DNA of 64,000 nucleotides. Origin: Paenibacillus lignilyticus (GTDB lineage Bacteria > Bacillota > Bacilli > Paenibacillales > Paenibacillaceae). The stretch lies in NCBI RefSeq assembly GCF_017942085.1, contig NZ_JAGKSP010000003.1, positions 493,458 to 557,457 of the forward strand, given 5' to 3'. Made by a program: the position numbers and the translations under genes. Position 1 is the stretch's first letter; every line of letters starts with the position of its first letter. The notes beneath the pieces were generated by a model. It worked only from the letters and a program-made list of their open reading frames with translations, was not told where the DNA came from and made no database searches. Positions 26,067-34,458 of this stretch are shown piece after piece.

Positions 26067-28799
26067 TCATTGCTCGTCGTTTAGCTTGAGCTTCATATCA
26101 TTCAGCCATTGCATCGCCTGCATCGGCGTTAAATTAAACAGATCCAGCTTCCGAAGCTGTTCGGCCAGCTGCTCTGCGCGGGTATTCCCCTTCCGTTGCT
26201 TGCCGGTGCTTGGAGCTGCTTCTTCGAAAATAGAAAGTTGAACGACACCTGTCGCTGCTGCTGGTTCGGGAACATGTACAGGTTCAACGATACGAGGCGG
26301 TTGCACAGCTGCAGGAATCTTAGCTGCTTCTTCGGTTGGCGCTGCATAAGCGGCGGCAGCTTCCGCGGCATAAGGAAGCTTAACCGCGGCGGCAGCCGCT
26401 AGGTTTTCATGATCCGTGTGCAGCTCTAGCAGCGAATACGCGCGCTCAATGATGCTGCCGGGCAATCCGGCCAGCTGTGCGCAGTAAATCCCATAGCTGC
26501 TGCCGGCAGCGCCCGGAACCAGCTTGCGCAGGAAGGTGACATTGTCGCCGGTTTCCTGAACGGCCATGCAGGCATTCGCTAACCGCGGAAGCGTATCGCC
26601 CAGATGGGCCAATTCATGAAAATGCGTCGAAACAAGCGCTTTACAGCCGACTTCATGATGAACAAACTCAATAACCGCCTGCGCAATCGCCATACCCTCG
26701 CCCGTCGATGTGCCGCGTCCCAGCTCATCGATAATCACTAAACTTTGAGCCGTTGCTTTCTCCGTCATGATTTGGATGTCCTTCATCTCTACCATGAACG
26801 TGCTTTGCCCGCCGATCAGATCGTCGGCAGCGCCAATGCGCGTGAAGATGCGGTCAATGAGCGGAACCTCGGCGAACTTCGCCGGTACGAAGCTGCCGAT
26901 TTGAGCCATGATGCTGACCAAGGCAACTTGGCGCATATAAGTGCTTTTTCCCGCCATATTCGGTCCGGTAATGAGGAGCATGGAGGCTTTATCCGCACCG
27001 TTCGCAAGCGATGTGTCGTTAGCAATGAATGATGCGTCCATAACGGCCTCGACTACGGGATGGCGACCTTCCTGCACGACAAAATCGTACCCTTCCGTCA
27101 CTTTCGGCTTCACATAACGCTGCTCGCCGCTGACGGTAGCAAGGGATTGGAACACGTCCAGGGCAGCCAGCACTTCGGCAAGCTTCTGAAGCCGGTGCAG
27201 ATGAGCGCTCAGATGATCACGAAGCTCAACAAACTTGGCATACTCAAGGTCGACCATTTTATCTTCTGCTTCGAGGATTAACGTTTCTTTCTCCTTCAGC
27301 TCCGGTGTTACATAACGTTCTGCGTTCGTTAACGTCTGTTTGCGTTCATAACGGCCTTCCGGAAGGCTGCCAATGTTCGCTTTGGACACTTCCAAATAGT
27401 AGCCGAACACTTTGTTGTAGCCGATCTTCAGCGACTTGATGCCGGTCGCCTCGCGCTCTCTGCGTTCCAGCTCTGCAAGCCACTTCTTGCCGTTCACGCT
27501 CGCTTCTCGAAGCTCGTCCAAATAACGGTCATATCCGGCACGGATCAATCCGCCTTCACGCACGGAAACCGGCGGCTCTTCCACGATGACCGTCTCGATC
27601 ATCTCGGCCAGGTCAGCGCAGTGATCGACGTCCTTTACCAGCTTGCGCAAAGTCTCAGAGTCCGACTCGGCACAGAGCGCTGCAATGGCAGGCACATGCT
27701 GCAGGGATGACTTCAGTGCATTCAAATCCCTGCCGTTCGCGCTTCCGTATGCTACCCGCCCGACTAGTCGCTCCAGATCGTAGATTTCATTCAGTTCACG
27801 GCGCAGCTCATCACGCAAAATAAAATTGCCATACAGCCTGTCTACCGCTTCAAGCCGCTCATCAATCGCCGCCTTCGACAGAAGCGGCTTGTCGATCCAC
27901 CTTCTCAGCAGCCTTGCTCCCATCGAGGTGCGCGTCCGATCCAGCAGCCATAGCAGCGAACCTTTCTTGTTACGATCGCGTACCGTTTCGACTAACTCTA
28001 GGTTGCGTCTCGTAAACGGATCAAGAATCATATATTGATTCGGCTCATAGACCGATATTCGTCTTACATGGCCCAGCGAGCGCTTCTGCGTCTCGTCCAG
28101 ATAACCGGTCAACAAGCTGACAGCGCGGTGTCTGGCAGGTGCAAGCGAATCTAGCGTCAATTGACTGAATTGCTGTGCGAGCCGCTCCGGATCCATTGGC
28201 GTTCTCTCCGTGAAGAGGACCGGACGGTTCCAAACCGCCGCTGCCGAGCGAAGCTGCTCCATCGCTCCCGCGTCGCCGACAATCTCGGAAGGATGATAGA
28301 CGTTTACTTCATCCGTCAACGCTTCTTGTGCAGCTGAGAACGATGTAACATAGAGTTCACCGGTTGTTAAATCACATGCTGCAACGCCGAATGCGCCGCC
28401 ATGCTCTGCGACCGCTACGATGAAATTGTTCGCTTTATCCGCGAGCGATTTCGATTCCATTACGGTACCCGGGGTTACGACGCGGATGATCTCCCGGCGC
28501 ACTACGCCTTTGGCAGCGGATGGATCTTCCACCTGCTCGCAGATCGCAACTTTGAAGCCCTTCTCAATCAAGCGTGCTATGTAGCCTTCAGCGGAATGAT
28601 AAGGTACGCCGCACATCGGAATTTTCTTGTCGCCACCGCCCTCACGGCCGGTAAGGGTGATCTCCAGCTCTCTGGACGCGTTGATCGCATCGTCAAAAAA
28701 CATTTCATAAAAATCGCCCAGACGGAAAAACAGAATCGCGTCCTTCGCGCCTTCCTTAATGCCCAAATATTGCTGAATCATCGGGGTATATGCAATCAT
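26067..28799 (-). CDS. mutS: DNA mismatch repair protein MutS
   Basis: 910 residues. The N-terminal mismatch-binding domain has the FFRLGDFYEMFFDDA segment (Phe-x-Glu motif in FYE, residues 31-36). The ABC ATPase domain has Walker A GPNMAGKST (about residue 612), the signature region STFMVEMKD and Walker B LVIIDELGRGTS. A His-containing helix-turn-helix follows. The C-terminal 100 residues are an Ala/Pro-rich linker leading to a short MutL/beta-clamp-type tail. AGGAGG lies 8 bases before the ATG. It heads the mutS-mutL-methyltransferase-miaA-hfq run. Confidence 0.96.
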   Translation of the reverse strand: MIAYTPMIQQYLGIKEGAKDAILFFRLGDFYEMFFDDAINASRELEITLTGREGGGDKKIPMCGVPYHSAEGYIARLIEKGFKVAICEQVEDPSAAKGVVRREIIRVVTPGTVMESKSLADKANNFIVAVAEHGGAFGVAACDLTTGELYVTSFSAAQEALTDEVNVYHPSEIVGDAGAMEQLRSAAAVWNRPVLFTERTPMDPERLAQQFSQLTLDSLAPARHRAVSLLTGYLDETQKRSLGHVRRISVYEPNQYMILDPFTRRNLELVETVRDRNKKGSLLWLLDRTRTSMGARLLRRWIDKPLLSKAAIDERLEAVDRLYGNFILRDELRRELNEIYDLERLVGRVAYGSANGRDLNALKSSLQHVPAIAALCAESDSETLRKLVKDVDHCADLAEMIETVIVEEPPVSVREGGLIRAGYDRYLDELREASVNGKKWLAELERREREATGIKSLKIGYNKVFGYYLEVSKANIGSLPEGRYERKQTLTNAERYVTPELKEKETLILEAEDKMVDLEYAKFVELRDHLSAHLHRLQKLAEVLAALDVFQSLATVSGEQRYVKPKVTEGYDFVVQEGRHPVVEAVMDASFIANDTSLANGADKASMLLITGPNMAGKSTYMRQVALVSIMAQIGSFVPAKFAEVPLIDRIFTRIGAADDLIGGQSTFMVEMKDIQIMTEKATAQSLVIIDELGRGTSTGEGMAIAQAVIEFVHHEVGCKALVSTHFHELAHLGDTLPRLANACMAVQETGDNVTFLRKLVPGAAGSSYGIYCAQLAGLPGSIIERAYSLLELHTDHENLAAAAAVKLPYAAEAAAAYAAPTEEAAKIPAAVQPPRIVEPVHVPEPAAATGVVQLSIFEEAAPSTGKQRKGNTRAEQLAEQLRKLDLFNLTPMQAMQWLNDMKLKLNDEQ

Positions 28800-28855
28800 G
28801 CGGCCCCTCCTATGTGAATTTCGTATATTTGCGTTCTATGAACAAACAGACCTTC

Positions 28856-28864
28856 ATTATAACA
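28856..28864 (-). promoter_or_regulatory. possible extended -10 promoter of mutS
   Basis: On the minus strand TGTTATAAT, a perfect extended -10, about 57 bases before the mutS start. No good -35 is visible. Confidence 0.45.
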
Positions 28865-28890
28865 GAAAAAGCGCTCCGGTTGGAGCGCCT
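28865..28890 (-). terminator. terminator upstream of mutS
   Basis: Stem GGCGCTCC with its complement, four-base loop, then TTTTTC on the minus strand. It would stop transcription arriving from the repeat region and the amidoligase gene. Confidence 0.75.
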
Positions 28891-28936
28891 TAGTCTACTC
28901 TTCACATTATGGCTCGCCGCCGGCGCTCTATTCGCG

Positions 28937-29038
28937 GATTATGTTGCTCGCTGAGCTACACTTGCGCCGGTGGTGCGCCTTTCGCAGGATTGTGTTGCTC
29001 TCAGAGCTAAACATGCGCTGCTGGTAATCCGCCAGACT
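28937..29038. repeat. repeat family A, copies 1-2
   Basis: Two 51-base units. Copy 2 contains an interrupted palindrome at 28991-29013 (arms TGTGTTGCTC and GAGCTAAACA around TCA); copy 1 has the equivalent TGTTGCTC/GAGCTACA. Each unit then carries a CGCYGGTGG-like tail and CTTTCGCAGGA or a relic of it. Confidence 0.8.
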
Positions 29039-29054
29039 GTTCGGCTGGGCAGTG

Positions 29055-29181
29055 GAGCGGTACTACGTACCTCTCTTTGCCCTCATTTCTCCATCTGCAT
29101 CCCATGAGCGGTACTACGTACCTCTCTTTGACCTCATTTCTCCATCTGCATCTCATGAGCGGTACTACGTACCTCTCTTTG
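29055..29181. repeat. repeat family B, three tandem copies
   Basis: Units start at 29055, 29106 and 29157, exactly 51 bases apart. Copies 1 and 2 differ at only a few positions; copy 3 is truncated after about 25 bases. Each copy begins with GAGCGGTACTACGTACC, whose GGTAC and GTACC arms form a palindrome with a three-base centre. Because 51 is a multiple of three, short open frames run through on both strands (for instance RYYVPLF repeated on the plus strand). Confidence 0.9.
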
Positions 29182-29368
29182 TAGATGCAAATCCCCCCAC
29201 CACAGCAGCACATGAAAAGGAGAACGTTAACTCTCACACTTGCCAAAAGTTACACCAAAGCCTGTACTTCAACTAACTATGCCGTACTTGCTTCATTGAT
29301 CGCTTCCCCACCATATGTACCGATCTGAAAACTACTCTCTTTGGGCAGGTTTCTGCTGGATAGGTTAC

Positions 29369-29497
29369 CATGTAGACCTCTTGATGTGCTTCTTCCACCT
29401 GGATCGCGACTTTAGCTTCCAAGTAGACCTCCAGATGCGCTTCTTGCACGAATTTCGCTGCCATTGCCATCTATGTAGACCTCTTGATGCGCTTCAT
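29369..29497. repeat. repeat family C, three copies
   Basis: Copies of GTAGACCTCTTGATGYGCTTC-type sequence (given here as GTAGACCTC plus GATGYGCTTC) at 29372, 29423 and 29475. The interval sequence between copies is not conserved, unlike families A and B. The 52-base second step breaks any shared reading frame. Confidence 0.8.
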
Positions 29498-29540
29498 ATA
29501 CTTTGAAGCTACTCTAGCTCATTTCGACGCTCTCCCATCA

Positions 29541-29695
29541 AAGTGTGTTGCCCTAGAAATAACTTATCTTTTTAACTAGTCTATTTCCCACCATTGTGTT
29601 GCCCTGAGGGTTACACATCTTCCGCTGGCACGCTTTTCGCGGGATTGTGTAGCTCCCAGAGCCACACATCTATGTCATCACATTACTCAAGCGCT
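29541..29695. repeat. repeat family A, copies 3-5
   Basis: Three units 51 bases apart. Copies 4 and 5 keep the palindrome with compensating changes: TGTGTTGCCC/GGGTTACACA in copy 4 and TGTGTAGCTC/GAGCCACACA in copy 5. Copy 3 has decayed in its second half. Copy 5 runs into the end of the amidoligase gene. Confidence 0.8.
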
Positions 29696-31227
29696 CGCAC
29701 CGAGCGGTTCGCATGATTAGCTGGAGCTCTGCCCTCCCCACTCCCCGCGGGTATACGCCACTTCGTGCGCAAATCTGCCTCCGTGTCCCACTTCTTCCCC
29801 TCGCGAATCGCTATGAACAGCGGTTCGATCCACTGCGCCAGTTCTCGATAGGAACTCGTCGACGCCATCGACGAGACTAACAGATCCATACAGCCGCGCA
29901 GCACCTCGCTGTCGCCAGCGTAATAAGCGGCAACATACCGCTCCTCTTCCGCCGGACAGTAGCTGAACGTGTTTGTTTCACGCGCGCAAAGCAGCGCCAG
30001 GGCAAAGGCTGCCTTCGCAGCAAGCGGCGAAACAAGCCAGCTCGGCAGCGTGCGATACTCGAATCCGCCATGCGGCTGAAGTCGGAAATCGCCCAGAAAG
30101 CCATATTTCGGACGGCGCGACTGTTCCGCCGAGGACTCGATCATCGCTAGCGGGAACGCGATATAGCTATCCAACAGTCGCAGCAGCCTTCCCGTCAAGG
30201 AAACACCGCTTAGGTGGATGTGTCCGCCTAACGCAAACCCTGCGGCAGGCATCCCACCTGCCGCCCAGCGCAGCGGCGGTTCGCTCGGAATTCGCTGCGC
30301 GGCTTGCTGCAGCAGCTTGCGGATGTTACGCGCAAGTTCATCCGGCGTTGCAGCCGGTGCCGGCCGAAGCTCGGCGATCGGGTACCGAATCTGCCCTCGC
30401 ACCACAACGGCATCGCAGCCGGCGCCATGCCCGCCTTCCAGATAGCGGGCAGCCGATACCACTCTGCCCTCCCCATCAAGCAGCAGAAATTCAGGATCCG
30501 CGCCAATCAGAATTGAAGACGAAGTCGTGAACACTCGTTCCCGTTCCCGCTCTTGCCCTTGCTCTTGCTCTTGCTCTTGCTCTTGCCCTCGTTCTCGTTC
30601 CCGTTCTCGCCGTCCCTCTCTACATCCCGCCCCCAGTTCATCCTCTAACCGCAGCACCGCTTCCTTCCAGTACCCTTGCCGATAGTCGGCCAACGAAGGA
30701 AGCGTGATGCGCGCGACAAAGCACCGCCCCTGCTCCCCCTCTGCAAGCTCGACGATGCCGTTATCTAGTCCGCAAGCATAGAGCGCCCTAGCCGCTAAGC
30801 GGACGAAAGGTTTGTAACGCGCGTCCTCCGCTAGAACCTCCTTACTCACTTCTCCCAGCAGCAATTCAGAATGGCTGCTTATTCGTTTTCTCTTCCGTTC
30901 CACCGCGATCGGGAGCAGTTGAAATAATGAGACCTCATAACTCGCGACCCGATTCACTCCCTGCTCCTCTCGCCACGCTGCGGTGCCTGAACGAACGAGC
31001 CGTCTGCGAACCTCCTCCTCGTCCCATAACGAGAATGCAGCAGCGCCGGCATTAATGACGAGCGGCTGCTTGGACAATTCACGCCAACCGGCAGCCAAGC
31101 CCATCCCGCTTCGCCCCATAAGGACGGCATCCTCAGCGTCCGGGCCGCCTTCCCAGCCTGCCCTTTCCGCGTTGCCGCCGAAAGGGACGAATTCTGCTCC
31201 ACTGCTCAACCATACCCTGCCAGCCAT
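29683..31227 (-). CDS. putative amidoligase (phage-type COOH-NH2 ligase, type 2)
   Basis: 514 residues. The C-terminal half carries the signature of the glutamine-synthetase-like COOH-NH2 ligase family: GADPEF (about residue 240), PIAELRP, GGHIHLSG (about residue 330), GDFR and FEYRTLPSW. These enzymes are predicted to form amide bonds on peptides or wall components. The N-terminal 200 residues are family-specific with no recognised fold. A charged insert at about residues 205-230 consists almost only of Arg, Glu and Gln, encoded by repeated hexamers at 30536-30612. The ATG at 31227 follows GGAG by nine bases. It lies between cotE and mutS, genes that are neighbours in B. subtilis, so it may act in the spore envelope. 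That is an inference. Confidence 0.75.
   Translation of the reverse strand: MAGRVWLSSGAEFVPFGGNAERAGWEGGPDAEDAVLMGRSGMGLAAGWRELSKQPLVINAGAAAFSLWDEEEVRRRLVRSGTAAWREEQGVNRVASYEVSLFQLLPIAVERKRKRISSHSELLLGEVSKEVLAEDARYKPFVRLAARALYACGLDNGIVELAEGEQGRCFVARITLPSLADYRQGYWKEAVLRLEDELGAGCREGRRERERERGQEQEQEQEQGQERERERVFTTSSSILIGADPEFLLLDGEGRVVSAARYLEGGHGAGCDAVVVRGQIRYPIAELRPAPAATPDELARNIRKLLQQAAQRIPSEPPLRWAAGGMPAAGFALGGHIHLSGVSLTGRLLRLLDSYIAFPLAMIESSAEQSRRPKYGFLGDFRLQPHGGFEYRTLPSWLVSPLAAKAAFALALLCARETNTFSYCPAEEERYVAAYYAGDSEVLRGCMDLLVSSMASTSSYRELAQWIEPLFIAIREGKKWDTEADLRTKWRIPAGSGEGRAPANHANRSVRALE
30536..30612. repeat. hexamer-type low-complexity tract inside the amidoligase gene
   Basis: About a dozen imperfect copies of CTCTTG / CGTTCC / CTCGTT hexamers on the plus strand, with several identical CTCTTG units in a row. 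It codes for alternating Arg/Gln and Glu. Loss or gain of a unit keeps the frame, so length is likely to vary among strains. Confidence 0.85.
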
Positions 31228-31285
31228 CGCCGCCAACTCCGATCGCTCTCATTAACAACGAACAAACGTATTCCCATAATTATCG

Positions 31286-31309
31286 AAAAAAAAGAGGGCT
31301 CTCGCCCTC
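31286..31309 (-). terminator. terminator after cotE
   Basis: Stem GAGGGC with its complement around a short loop, followed on the minus strand by eight T residues. It separates cotE from the amidoligase gene. Confidence 0.85.
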
Positions 31310-31364
31310 GAATCTTTCCCCGCTCTCGCATACGATACACTAACCTAACTGTAACCCGCTAAAA

Positions 31365-31919
31365 TTACAGTTCGTCGTCGAGCAGCTCCGGATCCAAATC
31401 TTCAAAGTCACCATCATCGCCGTAATCGTAATCTTTGCCGTCATCCGAACCACCCGGCAAAGTAGCTACCCACACTTTCGTTTCAGCAACCAGAACGACC
31501 GCAAATTCGCGCTCCACGCGAATGACGACGCTGTTCCCGCTGGACGAAATGTTAGCTTCAATGCAATTCGGCTCTTGCGTTGACTCCGCAGATACTTCCT
31601 CGGTCGAAGCCCGGTGCTTCGGATCGAGATAGGAGAGCGGCACATGTTCGACGTAGGATAATGTTTCTTTCGCTACGTCAGTCTGCGAGTTTTTGTTGTA
31701 AGAATACCAGATGTTGACATCGTAAGTACCGATAACTTCGATCCCGTCTCCGGAACGGACCGCCTCATATTGGTGATTAATAATCCAAGCGCCCAAGATG
31801 CTGGTTGGGTGATGAGGCGGCGTAACGTTATGAGTTACTGTGGAAAACTTACGACCTTTGCCGCAGACAGCTTTGGTAATAATTTCTCTAGCCTTAAGCT
31901 GTTTATCTGCATAAGCCAT
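31365..31919 (-). CDS. cotE: outer spore coat morphogenetic protein CotE
   Basis: 184 residues. The N-terminal region (KAREIITKAVCGKGRKFS), the central GAWIINHQYEA and NIWYSYNKNSQT segments, and a strongly acidic Asp/Glu C-terminus are typical of CotE, which directs assembly of the outer coat from the mother-cell side. The start at 31919 (MAYADKQ) follows GGAGGAGG; an upstream ATG ten codons earlier would overlap that site. The neighbourhood, with mutS and mutL downstream, is that of B. subtilis apart from the inserted amidoligase gene and repeat block. Confidence 0.95.
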   Translation of the reverse strand: MAYADKQLKAREIITKAVCGKGRKFSTVTHNVTPPHHPTSILGAWIINHQYEAVRSGDGIEVIGTYDVNIWYSYNKNSQTDVAKETLSYVEHVPLSYLDPKHRASTEEVSAESTQEPNCIEANISSSGNSVVIRVEREFAVVLVAETKVWVATLPGGSDDGKDYDYGDDGDFEDLDPELLDDEL

Positions 31920-32041
31920 CGATCTAACCTCCTCCATACAATCATTCAATTAAAGTGTATGCAGGACATTCGTCTAGGGTGACTATTTCTTTTTGACATG
32001 TACAAATTTTATAGGCTAATTCATATTATTAGCAGAATTCA

Positions 32042-33034
32042 TTATACGTTTGCTTCGCGCGCGTCAGCCTTCAGGCTGTTTTTTTGTTTTTTGAGCCGTT
32101 TTGCGATGGAGAGATAGCGCCGGAGCTCATGCACCACATGCAGTAGCGCCGCACGCATTTCGAACTCATCCCGGGTTATGGGAAGCGGCATTGTAGGGAA
32201 ACGGGATTCCAGCTTCAAACGCATCTCATCGACTTTTCCCTCGTATACTTCGGATTTCACATCGTCCGCCAAATGCTCGAACAGCTCCGCGACCAGCTCG
32301 CCCTGCGGCAATGATTCATAGACCAGCGCCAATTGCGTTAGCATCAAACTGATGGAGTCGAGCTGCTGCTGACGCATGTCAAAATAATTCGGCCAATAGC
32401 GGCTGTACGCACTTCCTTGTCCCCATACCCGATTCTCGCGGGCGATCTCCGAACGCCGGATTCCTTCCTCTATCGCCTGCCCCGCTTCGAGCAGCTCTTC
32501 TCCATTCCACACAAGGGACGGCGTGCGAAGCGTCGCTGCCATCGTTTGAAATATTCGGCCGAACTTCTCCTCCGTCACATGCCGAAGCTCAACCAGCTTA
32601 TGCTCTTCCTTAGGCATATACAGGAAATTAATGACGGTTGCCCAGCCTAAGCCGGTCAACAGCAGCATAATTTCGTTGCCGATCAACGCAGTTGTAACTT
32701 CTTCCTTCGCATAGACGTGAAAAACAATGACCGCACTCGTTACGATGCCGTCCTTAAGATGAAACCGCGACAAGATCGGAAAAGCAAACAGCACGAAGAG
32801 CGAGATCGTCCAGAGGTGGAAGCCGAGCAGCATAAATAATAAGGAAGCAAAGAACAAACCGAGCACGGAAGCCATGAATCGGTCAAAAGCGCTTCGCAGC
32901 CCTTTCATCCGAGTGACTTCTACACCGAGAATAGCTAGCAAACCCGCCGACAGCGGCGGGTCTAGACCAAGATAGTGTGCCGTATATAGAGCGGCAAGCG
33001 CCGCTATAGCTGTTTTGATAACCCGGATTCCCAT
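32042..33034 (-). CDS. aromatic acid exporter family (FUSC/ArAE, YqjA-like) membrane protein
   Basis: 330 residues. The N-terminal half has about five to six membrane segments (within residues 5-155), beginning with the family-typical VIKTAIAALAALYTAHYLGL and GLLAILGVEVTR. The C-terminal half is a soluble helical domain (ArAE_1_C type), ending in a Lys-rich tail. Relatives are proposed to export aromatic acids; the true substrate is unknown. It stands alone between cotE and fabF. Confidence 0.85.
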   Translation of the reverse strand: MGIRVIKTAIAALAALYTAHYLGLDPPLSAGLLAILGVEVTRMKGLRSAFDRFMASVLGLFFASLLFMLLGFHLWTISLFVLFAFPILSRFHLKDGIVTSAVIVFHVYAKEEVTTALIGNEIMLLLTGLGWATVINFLYMPKEEHKLVELRHVTEEKFGRIFQTMAATLRTPSLVWNGEELLEAGQAIEEGIRRSEIARENRVWGQGSAYSRYWPNYFDMRQQQLDSISLMLTQLALVYESLPQGELVAELFEHLADDVKSEVYEGKVDEMRLKLESRFPTMPLPITRDEFEMRAALLHVVHELRRYLSIAKRLKKQKNSLKADAREANV

Positions 33035-33162
33035 GAATACTCCTTAGTCCGATAGCCGATAACGGACATGCTTCCCCTCAAGCAGCTCCTAGATCGAGAT
33101 ACAGCGACGAGTAAGTCCCAGCTTCATTTTGACACTATCGTACCCCTCTCGTAAGAGGCTAG

Positions 33163-34398
33163 TCAACTATAGGACTTGAACACGACAACGGCATTATGTC
33201 CGCCAAAACCAAACGAATTACTAACGCCGATTTGCAGGTCAGCTTGCCTTGCACGATTCGGCACATAATCCAGATCGCACTCCGGATCCGGATTCTCCTG
33301 ATTAATCGTCGGCGGGATGATGCCCTCCTGAAGACTCTTCATTAAGGCAATCGCTTGTGCGCCGCCTGCTGCGCCCAGCATATGACCTGTCATCGATTTG
33401 ATCGCGGAGACCGGAATTTGATTGGCTATCTTGCCGAATACCCGCTTGATCGCAATCGTTTCCGATAGATCGCCAATGTGAGTGCTTGTTGCATGCGCAA
33501 AAATTACATCCACCTGGTCAGGTTCGACCGCAGCCTCGCGAAGCGCAGCCTTCATGGCCAGATAGGGTCCGTACCCTTCCGGATGGGTGGCTACCATATG
33601 ATAGGCATCTGAGCTTGCACCATAACCGATAATCTCCGCGTGAATACGCGCATTTCGCCGCTTCGCATGAGATTCCGATTCCAAGATCACGATGCCTGCG
33701 CCTTCTGCCATCACGAAACCGTCACGGCCTTGATCGAACGGCCGGCTTGCTTTGTGAGGCTCATCGTTGCGCGTCGACAAGGAAGTCGCATTGCCAAAGC
33801 TGGCTAAAGAGATTTCCGTTATAGCTGCTTCTGCACCGCCGGCAATCACAATATCCGCAGCCCCGCTTCTGATCAGCCTGAATGCTTCGCCGATTGCGGT
33901 ATTGCCAATGGAACATGCGGTCACCGGAGAGAGCGTCGGTCCATGTGTCCCATAACGGATACTGATCATAGCCGCCGCCATGTTTGATATCATCATGGGC
34001 ACCAACGTAGGGCTAACACGTTCAGGTCCGCGTTCATGCAGAACGGCATCCTGCTGAAGTAGCGTTTCGATCCCGCCGATGCCGGAGCCCACATACACGC
34101 CAATGCGTTCCGCGTCCACCTCTTCTCTAAGCAACCCGGCATCCGCCCACGCCTGATCCGCAGCAGCAAGAGCAAACTGACAGAAACGATCCATCCGTCT
34201 GGCTTCCTTGCGTCCGAACAGCTCCTCCGCATCAAAATCTACCACCGTACCGGCAATTTGCGCTTTATGACGCGTAACATCAAACCGATCGATCGGCCTA
34301 ATTCCTGACTGTCCTTGGACTAATGCCTGCCAGTAGGTATCTATATCAGAACCCAGCGGCGATATAATTCCCATTCCCGTTACAACTACTCGTTCCAT
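33163..34398 (-). CDS. fabF: beta-ketoacyl-ACP synthase II (FabF type)
   Basis: A 411-residue condensing enzyme that elongates acyl-ACP with malonyl-ACP in the cytoplasm. The catalytic Cys is in VTACSIGNT (about residue 162). The two active-site His are in HATSTHIGD (about residue 303) and KSMTGHMLGAAG (about residue 339). The C-terminal SFGFGGHNA is intact. It is not beside acpP, fabD or fabG, so it may be a second FabF copy rather than the housekeeping one. It diverges from an MmyB-type regulator, with overlapping promoters between them. Confidence 0.93.
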   Translation of the reverse strand: MERVVVTGMGIISPLGSDIDTYWQALVQGQSGIRPIDRFDVTRHKAQIAGTVVDFDAEELFGRKEARRMDRFCQFALAAADQAWADAGLLREEVDAERIGVYVGSGIGGIETLLQQDAVLHERGPERVSPTLVPMMISNMAAAMISIRYGTHGPTLSPVTACSIGNTAIGEAFRLIRSGAADIVIAGGAEAAITEISLASFGNATSLSTRNDEPHKASRPFDQGRDGFVMAEGAGIVILESESHAKRRNARIHAEIIGYGASSDAYHMVATHPEGYGPYLAMKAALREAAVEPDQVDVIFAHATSTHIGDLSETIAIKRVFGKIANQIPVSAIKSMTGHMLGAAGGAQAIALMKSLQEGIIPPTINQENPDPECDLDYVPNRARQADLQIGVSNSFGFGGHNAVVVFKSYS

Positions 34399-34458
34399 CG
34401 TACGTCTACCTCCTTGGTATTCTCTCTTGTGATGCTATGGTGTCATATTCGTTATCCT

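Larger units (their letters stand above)
28891..29682. repeat. gene-free cluster of 51-base-period repeats (three families)
   Basis: About 790 bases between the mutS leader and the amidoligase gene hold no convincing gene but at least eleven repeat units with a common 51-base step. Family A (TGTTGCYC core) recurs with its GTTGCYC/GTAGCTC marker at 28943, 28994, 29547, 29598 and 29649. Family B (GGTACTACGTACC core) starts at 29055, 29106 and 29157. Family C (GTAGACCTC core) starts at 29372, 29423 and 29475 (the last step is 52). Families A and B are centred on inverted repeats. Units within a family are 70-95 percent alike by eye. I do not know a named repeat class that fits. Confidence 0.85.

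Noticed and set aside
29007..29276. Small repeat-containing proteins on both strands (79 and 74 residues)
   Set aside because: They are open only because the 51-base repeat keeps frame and its core is palindromic. No ribosome binding site supports either, so they are treated as repeat DNA.
28937..29695. CRISPR array
   Set aside because: Repeats come in three different families. Within families A and B the conserved part spans much of the 51-base unit with no unique spacers of constant length, and there are no cas genes.
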